DNA from: Spinactinospora alkalitolerans
GTDB taxonomy: Bacteria > Actinomycetota > Actinomycetes > Streptosporangiales > Streptosporangiaceae
Length of the DNA stretch: 64,000 bases
Direction: 5' to 3'
Assembly (NCBI RefSeq): GCF_013408795.1
Contig: NZ_JACCCC010000001.1
Span: 4,464,001 to 4,528,000, forward strand
In this document: piece by piece, positions 52,150-60,026 of the stretch
Numbering within the stretch: position 1 is the stretch's first letter
Layout of the letters: the number at the start of each line of letters is the position of its first letter
Translations under genes and position numbers: made by a program
The notes under the pieces: generated by a model
The model's input: the letters and a program-made list of their open reading frames with translations, nothing else
Database searches by the model: none
What the model was told of the DNA's origin: nothing

Positions 52150-52956
52150 ATGACCACCACGATGACCCCCCGGGACGGCCGCCCGCGCCGCGACGCGGGC
52201 GCCCCCGCGAGCGGCGGGGGCCTGCCCGGCGCCGTGACCGCCGAATGGACCAAGCTGTGGAGCCTGCGCTCCACCTGGATCTGCATCGGTTTGACGCTGC
52301 TGCTCAGCGTGGGCGTGGCCTGGCTGATGGGGTACTCGCTGCACGAGAGCGGCCGGGCGACCGCCATGACCGCCAACGGGCTCACCCCGACCGCGATCGC
52401 GCTGCCGCAGTTCGCGATCATCACGCTCGCCTCGCTGGTGGTGACCGGTGAGTACGCGACCGGGGCGGTGCGCACCACGCTCACCACCGTTCCCCGGCGC
52501 GGCACCGCGCTCGCCGCGAAGGCCGTCGTGCTCACCGCCACGGCGTCGCTCACCGGTGCGGCGGTCGGGCTGGCCTGCTACGCGATGGGCGCGCTGATCT
52601 TCGGCCCCGACCTGGTGTTCGAGGCCGCCGACCTCGCCCGCGGCGTGCTCGGCACCGCGCTCTGCCTGGCGGCGCTCTCACTGCTCACCCTGGGCCTGGG
52701 CACGGCGCTGCGCAGCACCGCGGGCACGGTGACCGCGGTGATCGGCCTGCTGCTGGGCGTACCGATGATCGCCCAGGTCGTCGGCAACCGGACCCTGCTG
52801 GAGATCGTCGACCACACGCCCAACGCGGCGAGCCAGGTCGTGCTGAGCGGGATGACGGACCCCTACTCCACGGGCCTGGGCGTCACGCTGCTGCTGGCGT
52901 GGGCCGCGGCCGCCCTGGCGGCCGGCTACGCCGTGCTGCGCGGACGCGACGCCTGA
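52150..52956 (+). CDS. ABC-2 type permease, second system
   Basis: A 268-residue membrane protein with about six helices. The first (STWICIGLTLLLSVGVAWLM) follows a typical AEWTKLWSLRSTW motif of these permeases. It forms an exporter with the preceding ATPase. Family B repeats follow the stop. Confidence 0.88.
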   Translation: MTTTMTPRDGRPRRDAGAPASGGGLPGAVTAEWTKLWSLRSTWICIGLTLLLSVGVAWLMGYSLHESGRATAMTANGLTPTAIALPQFAIITLASLVVTGEYATGAVRTTLTTVPRRGTALAAKAVVLTATASLTGAAVGLACYAMGALIFGPDLVFEAADLARGVLGTALCLAALSLLTLGLGTALRSTAGTVTAVIGLLLGVPMIAQVVGNRTLLEIVDHTPNAASQVVLSGMTDPYSTGLGVTLLLAWAAAALAAGYAVLRGRDA

Positions 52957-52972
52957 CGGCGCCCGACCCGCC

Positions 52973-53120
52973 GATCTTGACCTTGGGTTTCACCCTCGGC
53001 CCCGGGACGGAGTAGGCGCGCGGGTGGGCCCCTTCCACCTCGACCCCAGGGGGTCTTCAAGCCCAGCCCCAGGAGGGACGGCGTGCGGGTGGGCGATTCT
53101 CTCGCGTGGCCGCCGGGCCC
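52973..53120. repeat. dispersed intergenic repeat family B, copy 2
   Basis: Starts GATCTTGACCTTGGGTTTC and CCTCGGCC as in copies 1 and 3. The middle (CACCTCGACCCCAGGGGGT, AGCCCCAGGAGGGACGGCG) is the inverse of the right arm of copy 1. Ends near GGGCGATTCTCTCGCGTGGCC. Lies between convergent genes. Confidence 0.7.
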
Positions 53121-53251
53121 GTGGACGGAAAATCGCCCTCCCGCGCGCGAAGCGCACGCCGACACCGTGGGCACAGACCGACACCGCGGTTTCGGCCCGG
53201 CGCCCGCACAGGCGGCGTGGGCGGCGCGGCGCCGGGGCGATCCCTGTCAAG

Positions 53252-53360
53252 GGCCTACGGCCACACGAGAGGATCGCCCGGTCACCGCGGACCCCTCCTT
53301 CGGCTGAGGCTTCACAACCCCCGATGGTCGAGGTCGAAACTCACGGTCGAGATCGGCGGG
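53252..53360. repeat. dispersed intergenic repeat family B, copy 3 (inverted)
   Basis: Minus-strand copy: GATCTCGACCGTGAGTTTCG, then GGGGTCCGCGGTGACCGGGC and GATCCTCTCG, nearly identical to the left arm of copy 1. With copy 2 it forms an inverted pair filling the convergent gap. Confidence 0.7.
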
Positions 53361-53385
53361 AGGACCGTTGCGAACCCCGGGAGGC

Positions 53386-54042
53386 TCATTCGCCGGGGAC
53401 CAGCCCGGCCTCGTGGGCGACGATGGCGGCCTGCACCCGGTTGCGCACCCCCAGCCGGTTCAGGATGGTGCTGACGTAGCTCTTGACGGTGCCCTCCACC
53501 AAATGGAGGCGGCGCGCGATCTCGGCGTTGGACAGCCCGGCGCCCAGCAGCGCCAGCACGTCGCGCTCGCGGCCGGTGAGCTCCTCGGTCCGGCGCCTGG
53601 CCTCGGCGCCGCGCGACATCCGGCCGCCGCTCAACTCGGTGATGACCCGGTGCGCGACCTTGGGCGAGAGGAAGGCCGCCCCGTCGGCGACCGCGCGCAC
53701 GCCCGCGATCAGCTCGCGGGGGTCCCCGGCCTTGAGCAGGAACCCGCTGGCCCCGTCGCCGAGCGCCCGGGCGATGTAGTCGTCCTCGCCGAACGTCGTC
53801 AGGATGGCGACGGCGGTCTCGGGCACCGCGCGCCGGATCTCCGCCGCGGCGGCCAGCCCGTCGAGCCTGGGCATGCGGATGTCGACCAGCGCGACGTCGG
53901 GCCGGTGGGCGCGGGCCAGCTCCACCGCCTCGCGCCCGTCCGCGGCCTCGGCGACCACCTCGATCCCCGGATCGGCTCCGAGGATCGCCCGCACCCCCGC
54001 GCGGATCATGGCCTCGTCATCGGCCAGCAGGACCCGAATCAT
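53386..54042 (-). CDS. NarL/LuxR-type response regulator
   Basis: A 218-residue regulator. The receiver has D8/D9, phospho-acceptor D54 (ALVDIRMPRLDG) and K near 104 (FLLKAGDP). The C-terminal LuxR helix-turn-helix is LTGRERDVLALLGAGLSNAE. ATG 54042 has GGAGAGG upstream. It follows the kinase gene by 73 bp. Confidence 0.92.
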   Translation of the reverse strand: MIRVLLADDEAMIRAGVRAILGADPGIEVVAEAADGREAVELARAHRPDVALVDIRMPRLDGLAAAAEIRRAVPETAVAILTTFGEDDYIARALGDGASGFLLKAGDPRELIAGVRAVADGAAFLSPKVAHRVITELSGGRMSRGAEARRRTEELTGRERDVLALLGAGLSNAEIARRLHLVEGTVKSYVSTILNRLGVRNRVQAAIVAHEAGLVPGE

Positions 54043-54115
54043 CCGTTCCTCTCCTTCGTTTCTCCCGTGCGCGTCGAGGTACCGCAGCATCTTGGCGGGG
54101 CGGGGCCGTGGAGGG

Positions 54116-55756
54116 TCACGGCGCCGGGTCCGGGATCGATGCCGTGATCGGCGGCAGGGCGTCCTTGGCGACAAGTTCGCCACCGGAGAGGCAGATCCGG
54201 TAGATGTCGGCGTCGGTGTCGAAGAAGTCGGGCGTCGAGCGGTAGTGGCGGCATTCGGCGCCCTCGGGCTCCGGCGGCGCGTCGTCGCGGAGCGGGACGG
54301 TGTGCTCCTGCGGCGGCAGCACGTCCTCGACGGAGGCGCGGTCCTGGCCCACGCGCAGCGAGGCGTAGTCCTCGGGGGACATCGCGCTGACGAACGACTG
54401 GTACAGCATGATCACCAGCCCTCCGGCCATGAGCAGCGCCCCCGCGGCCACCGGGAAGCCGACGAGCGCGATGAGCCCCCAGCGGACCCTGCGCTGCGCT
54501 CTGCGGTAGTGGTCGGCGATCTCCGACCACTCCTCGCCGCCCGTGCGGCCGGCATGGCCGGCGGCGGCGGTGTCGGTCTCCTCGGGGTGGACCGGCAGCA
54601 GCGCGGTGACGGCCCAGCCGCCGTCCCGCTCGCCCGCCTGGAAGGTGCCGCCCGCCAGGCGCACGCGCTCGCGCAGCCCGATCAGCCCGCGCCGCCCCCG
54701 CGCCCCCACGGGCAGCGGGCCGGCGGGCGGGGGCTCGTTGACCACGCTGACCAGCGTCTCCTCGGGGCCGTGCACCAGCCGGACCACGACGGCGGCCCCC
54801 GGCGCGTGCTTGGTGGCGTTGGTCAGGGCCTCCTGCACGACGCGGTAGGCGGCGCGGTCGGCCATCGGCGGCAGCTCGGCCGGTTCGCCCTCCCGGAGCA
54901 GGATCACCTGCAGCCCCGAGTTCCGCGCCCGCTCGACCAGGGCGTAGACGCCCTCGCCGACGGGTTCCATGGGGACCTGCTCGGAGTCGTCGCGCAGCAC
55001 CCCGATGATCTCTCTGAGGCGGTCGGTCGCCGTGGTGGCGCTGACCCGCAGGTCGGCCACTGCCGACCGGTGCCGCTCGTCCAGGTCCGGCGTGACCTCC
55101 AGGGCCCCGGCCCGCAGCGCGATGAGGCTCAGTTCGTGTCCCAGGGAGTCGTGCATGTCGTGGGCGATCCGCGAGCGCTCCCGCAGCCGGGCCTGGTCGG
55201 CGATGATCCGCTGCTCCCGCTCCAGCTGCCCGGCCCGCTCCCAGCCGGCCGACATCAGTTCCAGGTGCTGGCGGCGGTACCTGCCGACCAGCCACAGGAA
55301 CACGATGGTGAACATGAGCATGCTGACGGACCCGACCCAGGCCCTCGGAGCCCACGGCGTCAGCAGGACGCCCACCGCCCCGATCGCGCCGAACGCCAGC
55401 AGGGCGGGGCGCGCGGTCGCCGTCCTGCGACCGGCGAGGTAACTCATGACCATCATGAGCAGCGAGAACCAGGCGGCCCAGAAGGAGACCGGCACGGAGA
55501 CGAGCAGCGCGACCAGCGGATAGGGCCGGCTGAGGGCCACGGTGACCGCCACGGCGGCGAGCGCGGCCGCGCACTCCAGCACGACCGCGGCCGGCCCGGC
55601 GTTCCAGTGCCGCATCCCCAGTTCCAGCGCCGCCGGAATCCACACGAACAGGCCGAGCAGGACGTCCTTGAGCACCGCGCCCCGGGTGGGCCGACCGCTC
55701 AGCGGACGCAGCGCCCGCACGCACGACCGCACCGCGGACGCCACCGACAACTCCAT
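54116..55756 (-). CDS. sensor histidine kinase (HisKA_3 type) with extra C-terminal membrane helix and outer domain
   Basis: A 546-residue kinase. N-terminal membrane region (about 30-157), dimerisation and phospho-acceptor box RSRIAHDMHDSLGHELS (H202), and ATPase domain with QEALTNATKHAPG and RRGLIGLRERV. Unlike usual DesK/NarX-type kinases it continues after the ATPase. A linker leads to another helix (WGLIALVGFPVAAGALLMAG, from 426), then about 90 residues with two cysteines (C502, C522) and LRVGQDRASVEDVLP, vaguely BamE/SmpA-like. The tail may sense the outside. Confidence 0.88.
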   Translation of the reverse strand: MELSVASAVRSCVRALRPLSGRPTRGAVLKDVLLGLFVWIPAALELGMRHWNAGPAAVVLECAAALAAVAVTVALSRPYPLVALLVSVPVSFWAAWFSLLMMVMSYLAGRRTATARPALLAFGAIGAVGVLLTPWAPRAWVGSVSMLMFTIVFLWLVGRYRRQHLELMSAGWERAGQLEREQRIIADQARLRERSRIAHDMHDSLGHELSLIALRAGALEVTPDLDERHRSAVADLRVSATTATDRLREIIGVLRDDSEQVPMEPVGEGVYALVERARNSGLQVILLREGEPAELPPMADRAAYRVVQEALTNATKHAPGAAVVVRLVHGPEETLVSVVNEPPPAGPLPVGARGRRGLIGLRERVRLAGGTFQAGERDGGWAVTALLPVHPEETDTAAAGHAGRTGGEEWSEIADHYRRAQRRVRWGLIALVGFPVAAGALLMAGGLVIMLYQSFVSAMSPEDYASLRVGQDRASVEDVLPPQEHTVPLRDDAPPEPEGAECRHYRSTPDFFDTDADIYRICLSGGELVAKDALPPITASIPDPAP

Positions 55757-55882
55757 GGCCCCCGACGCTACAGTCCGCCGACGTGCGGCGTTACCGACGA
55801 AAGTCAGGGATCGCCCTGCCTTCGGCCGGGGAGACCGCCGACCGGGACGGCGACCCGTGCGGGTCGGCGTCCCCGCGGCGTG

Positions 55883-56566
55883 TCAGTCCAGGGGGTACTC
55901 CCGGGTCTCCAGCAGAGCGCAGCGGCCGCCGACCTCGATCGTGCCGTCGGGGCCGGGCCGCACGTCGATGCGCGAGCCCACCCCCTGCCTGATCACCAGC
56001 GGGCGGCCGAGGAGCGCCCCCAGCCGCAGCGCCGCGGCACCGGTGGCCTCGTCCTCGCCGATGCCCATCTCATCGGGGAAGACCCGGACCCTGACCCGGC
56101 CGGCCGGTTCGTCCTCCCACGCCCAGGCGTGCAGGTCGACGCCCTTCTCCCCGCCGGTGAGCGCGTCCACGTCGGCCGGGGAGGCCAGCCGGCGGGTGTC
56201 GAACTCCGGCGCCCACCGCGGGTCGGCGCGGATCCAGGTGTGCTCGCCCTCGGCCCAGGTCGCCACGTCGCCGGCCGAGGGCCGGAGCGTGTCGACGCCC
56301 GCGCCCTCGCGGCGCAGCAGCCACGAGGTCCCCACGAGCGGGTGCCCGGCCAGCGGCAGCTCCACGGCCGGGGTGTGGATGCACAGTGCGCCGGTGCCGC
56401 GGTCCTCGACGAACACCGTTTCGGAGAAGCCGAGGTCGGCGGCGATGCGCTGCCGGGTGCCGGCGTCGAGGCCGGGCGCGCCGAGGAAGACGCCGAGCGG
56501 GTTGCCGCCGGTGTCCCCCTCGCCGAGGAACACCGTGACGACGTGGAGGGTGGTCGATTCGCTCAT
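55883..56566 (-). CDS. PhzF-family isomerase/epimerase-like protein
   Basis: A 227-residue protein, shorter than the usual about 260-300. TVFLGEGDTGGNPLGVFL is the N-terminal PhzF motif; FSETVFVED carries the catalytic Glu region; LPLAGHPLVGTSWLL and EDEATGAAALRLGALL are the two further signatures. The missing length lies in the first domain. ATG 56566 overlaps a six-codon upstream ORF by ATGA. Substrate unknown. Confidence 0.85.
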   Translation of the reverse strand: MSESTTLHVVTVFLGEGDTGGNPLGVFLGAPGLDAGTRQRIAADLGFSETVFVEDRGTGALCIHTPAVELPLAGHPLVGTSWLLRREGAGVDTLRPSAGDVATWAEGEHTWIRADPRWAPEFDTRRLASPADVDALTGGEKGVDLHAWAWEDEPAGRVRVRVFPDEMGIGEDEATGAAALRLGALLGRPLVIRQGVGSRIDVRPGPDGTIEVGGRCALLETREYPLD

Positions 56567-56583
56567 GAGCGAAAGCATTCCAT
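56563..56583 (-). CDS. six-codon mini-ORF overlapping the PhzF-like gene start
   Basis: ATG 56583 (GGAGGAG 6 nt upstream) encodes MECFRS and ends in TGA overlapping the next ATG as ATGA. The PhzF-like ATG has no ribosome site of its own. Coupled translation is inferred; an alternative in-frame ATG at 56578 for the PhzF-like protein weakens the case. Confidence 0.35.
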   Translation of the reverse strand: MECFRS

Positions 56584-56639
56584 GCCGGACTCCTCCGGCA
56601 CGACCGGGTTCTCCGGCCGAGGGCGGGGATCCCGCCGCC

Positions 56640-56966
56640 TCACTCCTCGCCGCCCGGCGCCGACGGCGCCGCCGCCCCCGCCGCGATGTCGCGCAGCGCC
56701 TGGACGTGGCGGTCGAAGGCCGCGCGCCCTTCGGCGGTCAGCGACAAGTGGGTCCGGGGGCGCCGGCCGACGAACATCTTGTGCACCTTCACGTAGCCGG
56801 CGCCCTCAAGGGTCGAGACCTGCTTGGACAGCGCGGAGTCGGTGATCTCGACGGTGTCGCGGACGAACCGGAAGTCGACCCGGTCGGCCGCGGCCAGCAC
56901 CGCGACGATGGAGAAGCGCACCGGGGCGTGGATGACGCCGTCGAGTCTGCCGCGCGGATGGCTCAT
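56640..56966 (-). CDS. winged-helix transcriptional regulator (HTH_34/MarR-like)
   Basis: A 108-residue DNA-binding protein: VIHAPVRFSIVAVLAAADRV, then TDSALSKQVSTLEGAGYVKV (recognition helix) and GRRPRTHLSLTAEGRAAFDR (wing). It overlaps the membrane-protein gene by ATGA. Such one-domain regulators often sit with a small membrane protein and repress their own operon. Confidence 0.85.
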   Translation of the reverse strand: MSHPRGRLDGVIHAPVRFSIVAVLAAADRVDFRFVRDTVEITDSALSKQVSTLEGAGYVKVHKMFVGRRPRTHLSLTAEGRAAFDRHVQALRDIAAGAAAPSAPGGEE

Positions 56967-57409
56967 TCCGCGTTCCCTCCCGCGGCCCACAGCGTCCGGG
57001 CGCCGACCAGGAACGGGACCGCCGCGGTGATCGCGGCGCCGGCGACCCACCAGGCCGCGACATCGATCATCAGGCTGCCGCCGACGATGATGACGACGCC
57101 GTAGCACACCAGCCATCCGGCGATCATCGCGGTGTGCCACCACCCGAAGCGGGCCGGCGCCACCGGCCGGCGCCTCGCCCAGAGGGGCAGCAGCACGGCG
57201 ATCAGCAGGATGACCGGTGGCGTGAAGACCCCGACCTTGAGGCCCCAGTCCATCGGAGCCAGGCCCAGCAGCGCCACGTAGCCACCGGTGGCGGCTCCGA
57301 AGGCGAAGGCGTAGAGGGCGAACCAGCGCCCTTGTCGGCGGACCCTGGCGGCGACCTCGTCGGCGTGCGCCAGCGCGGCCGCCGCTTCGGCGTGGGCGCC
57401 CATGTTCAT
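56963..57409 (-). CDS. small membrane protein, partner of the winged-helix regulator
   Basis: A 148-residue protein with four helices (FALYAFAFGAATGGYVALLG, VFTPPVILLIAVLLPLWARR, AMIAGWLVCYGVVIIVGGSL, WWVAGAAITAAVPFLVGA). Family not recognised. ATG 57409 (or 57403) follows GAGGAG; upstream in-frame ATGs lack a ribosome site and one would cover the operator region. Confidence 0.75.
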   Translation of the reverse strand: MNMGAHAEAAAALAHADEVAARVRRQGRWFALYAFAFGAATGGYVALLGLAPMDWGLKVGVFTPPVILLIAVLLPLWARRRPVAPARFGWWHTAMIAGWLVCYGVVIIVGGSLMIDVAAWWVAGAAITAAVPFLVGARTLWAAGGNAE

Positions 57410-57458
57410 CAGCTCCTCGGGTCGGTCCGGAACAGCAACTGAATCCAGCATGACAAGT

Positions 57459-57481
57459 AGTTTCCAAACTGGCAAGTACTT
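57459..57481. promoter_or_regulatory. candidate operator of the winged-helix operon
   Basis: AGTTTCCAAACT (57459-57470, 5-bp inverted arms) and AAGTACTT (57474-57481, perfect palindrome) lie about 50 bp before the membrane-protein gene in an otherwise AT-poor stretch. Autoregulation is inferred. Confidence 0.5.
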
Positions 57482-57546
57482 TCATGAAGGGAAAAACCAG
57501 TGAACGGCGGGCGTCCGACCACCGCCGGACCCGCCGCGGCACGGGG

Positions 57547-57672
57547 AACGCGTTGAACTCGTTTCGATAACTTCGTTCGATGATCGACATAAGTCCGTTG
57601 ACTCTTGGACAAAGAAGGCCTAGTTTGTGCGCTACACCACAAGAACGGAAATCCGGAGAACGCGTTGAACTC
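57547..57672. promoter_or_regulatory. direct repeat AACGCGTTGAACTC flanking the ROK gene promoter
   Basis: The 14-mer occurs exactly at 57547-57560 and 57659-57672, each containing the palindrome AACGCGTT. The second copy spans the TTG start codon of the ROK gene. A ROK repressor operator pair is a reasonable reading. Confidence 0.45.
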
Positions 57673-58867
57673 AGCAGGGGACGTCCTCGACCTGATCAGT
57701 CGTGGCGCGGCCGGCACCAGGGCGGACCTCGCCCGGCACACCGGCATGGCGCGCTCGACCGTGGCTCAGCGCGTGGACGCCCTCATCGAGTACGGCCTGG
57801 TGGAGGAGGCGACGGAGCCCGGTGAGTCCACCGGGGGCCGGCCGCCGCGCGTGCTCCGGCTCAACACCGAACTCAACTGCGTCCTGGGCGTGGATCTCGG
57901 CGCCACCCACTGCCGCGTCGCGCTGATGGACATCGGCGGAGCACTCCTCGCCACCCGCGAGGACCCGCTCCTCATCACCCGGGGCCCCGAACCGGTCCTG
58001 GAACACATCGACGCCCGCATGCACGAACTGCTGGCCGAGGTGCGGCGGCCGATCGAGACGGTCAAGGCGATCGGCATCGGCGTACCGGGGCCCGTGGAGT
58101 TCGCGACCGGGCGCCCCGTCAACCCGCCGATCATGCCGGGCTGGCACGAGTACCCGATCCCGGAGTTCTTCACCGACCGCTACGACGTCGAGGTCCTGGT
58201 GGACAACGACGTCAACGTCCTCGCCCTGGGCGAGCGCCGGTTCGCCTACCCCGAGGCCCCGCACCTGCTGTTCGTCAAGGTCGGCACCGGCATCGGCTGC
58301 GGCATCATCGCGGGCGGCCGCCTGCACCGTGGGTCCCAGGGCAGCGCCGGCGACATCGGGCACATCCGAGTGCCCGGCGCCGACGACGCCCTGTGCCGCT
58401 GCGGCAACACCGGATGCCTGGAGGCCGTCGCCGGCGGCACCGCGCTGGCCGAGCGGCTCACCGCCGCCGGAGTGCCGGCCCGGACCGGCCGCGACGTCGT
58501 GGAACTGGTCAACCAGGGCGATCCGCTGGCGCTGCGCATGGTGCGCGACGGCGGCCGGGTCATCGGCGACGTGCTCGCCGGGCTGGTCAACTTCTTCAAC
58601 CCCGAGGCCATCGTCGTCGGCGGCGTCATGGCCGAGGTGCACGAACCGCTGCTGGCCGGCGTCCGGGAGGTGATCTACCAGCGGTCGCTGCCGCTGGCGA
58701 CGCACCGGCTGGCCGTCGTCCCCAGCCGCTCCGGCGACGAGGGCGGCGCGCTCGGCGCCGGCCGCCTCGCCATCGACCATGTCCTCGCCCCCGATCTCAT
58801 CAACCGCGCGCTGGCCCGACGGCCGGGCGCACCCCCATCCCCCCGGCCGTCGACGGCGGCCCGGTAA
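57665..58867 (+). CDS. ROK-family transcriptional regulator/sugar kinase-like protein
   Basis: A 400-residue protein. N-terminal winged helix (GTRADLARHTGMARSTVAQR, about residues 14-33), then a ROK domain: LGVDLGATHCRVALMD (phosphate loop), LVDNDVNVLALGE (catalytic Asp), and zinc motif CRCGNTGCLEAVAGG. It is the probable sugar-responsive repressor of the downstream importer. I chose TTG 57665 with GGAG 6 nt upstream; a TTG at 57605 is the longer alternative. Confidence 0.88.
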   Translation: MNSAGDVLDLISRGAAGTRADLARHTGMARSTVAQRVDALIEYGLVEEATEPGESTGGRPPRVLRLNTELNCVLGVDLGATHCRVALMDIGGALLATREDPLLITRGPEPVLEHIDARMHELLAEVRRPIETVKAIGIGVPGPVEFATGRPVNPPIMPGWHEYPIPEFFTDRYDVEVLVDNDVNVLALGERRFAYPEAPHLLFVKVGTGIGCGIIAGGRLHRGSQGSAGDIGHIRVPGADDALCRCGNTGCLEAVAGGTALAERLTAAGVPARTGRDVVELVNQGDPLALRMVRDGGRVIGDVLAGLVNFFNPEAIVVGGVMAEVHEPLLAGVREVIYQRSLPLATHRLAVVPSRSGDEGGALGAGRLAIDHVLAPDLINRALARRPGAPPSPRPSTAAR

Positions 58868-58886
58868 CACCTTCTGGAGGCCCACG

Positions 58887-59963
58887 ATGGGTTCACAACC
58901 GCGACGGCTGCGACTCACCGCTCTGGCGGCGGGCGCGATCCTGATCACCGCGAGCGCGTGCAGCACCCCGGAGGCCGGTGGCGGCGGTGGCGACGACGCC
59001 GAAGGCCCGTTCACCATCGGCGTCAGCAACGGCTTCATCGGCAGTGAATGGCGCGAGCAGATGATCGCCACCCTGGAGGAGGCGTTCGCCGAGTACGAGC
59101 AGGAAGGGGTCGTCGACGAGCTGGTCGTGGAGAGCGCCGACGTCGACGTCAACGGCCAGATCCAGCAGATCCGCAACCTGATCAACTCCGGCGTCGACGC
59201 CATCATCGTCAACCCCAACTCCCCCACCGCCCTGGACGAGGTCTTCGCCGAGGCCGCGGAGCAGGACATCGAGATCGTCGCGATCGACCAGGCGGTCACC
59301 TCCGAGAACGTCACCAACGTCGTCATCGACCAGGGGGAGTGGGCGAGCATCTCGGCGGAGTGGCTGGCCGAGGAGGTCGGCGACGGCGGCGAGATCATCG
59401 CGGTGAACGGCATCGACGGCCACCCCGCCAACGAGGCCCGCTGGGAGGGCGCCTCCCAGGTCTTCGAGGAGGCCGGCGTGGAGGTCGCGGCCAACGACTT
59501 CGCCGACTGGGACCAGGCCACCGGCCAGCAGGTGACGCAGAACCTGCTCGCCAGCCACCCCGACGTCGACGGCATCTTCGTGCAGGACGGCATGGCGCTG
59601 GGCGCGTTCCAGGCGCTGGAGTCCGAGGGCACGGTCGACGAGATCGCCATCACCGGCGAGGCCCGGGTGGGCTTCATGAATCGCTGGGCCGAGCAGCGCG
59701 AGGAGAACCCGGACTTCTCCAGCGTCGGCGTGCCCAACCCGCCGGCCGGATCGGTCTCGGCGCTGCACGTGGTGGTCCGCATGCTGCAGGACCAGGAGTT
59801 CGCCCCGGACGCCCTGGACGGCAACACCCTCTACCTGCCGATCCCCGAGACCGTCACCGACGAGAACTTCGACGAGCGGTTCGCCGAGGTCGAGGACCAG
59901 CCCGACACCTACTCGGTGGACCACCACATCACCCCCGAAGAGGCCGACGCCTACTTCCAGTAG
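58887..59963 (+). CDS. sugar-binding lipoprotein of ribose/inositol-type ABC transporter
   Basis: A 358-residue family-2 (RbsB-like) binding protein with lipobox (TASAC, C25). FTIGVSNGFIGSEWREQMIA, NLINSGVDAIIVNPNSPTAL and VFVQDGMALGAFQALES-type segments are the periplasmic-binding pattern. GGAGG precedes the ATG at 58887, 19 bp after the ROK gene. Substrate unknown; the Gfo/Idh/MocA gene downstream suggests a polyol or inositol-like sugar. Confidence 0.9.
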   Translation: MGSQPRRLRLTALAAGAILITASACSTPEAGGGGGDDAEGPFTIGVSNGFIGSEWREQMIATLEEAFAEYEQEGVVDELVVESADVDVNGQIQQIRNLINSGVDAIIVNPNSPTALDEVFAEAAEQDIEIVAIDQAVTSENVTNVVIDQGEWASISAEWLAEEVGDGGEIIAVNGIDGHPANEARWEGASQVFEEAGVEVAANDFADWDQATGQQVTQNLLASHPDVDGIFVQDGMALGAFQALESEGTVDEIAITGEARVGFMNRWAEQREENPDFSSVGVPNPPAGSVSALHVVVRMLQDQEFAPDALDGNTLYLPIPETVTDENFDERFAEVEDQPDTYSVDHHITPEEADAYFQ

Positions 59964-60026
59964 GCCCGCGGCCCCTTCACCAGATTCCCGGCTAACCGTC
60001 CGACACCACGTTGGTGAGGAGTCCTC

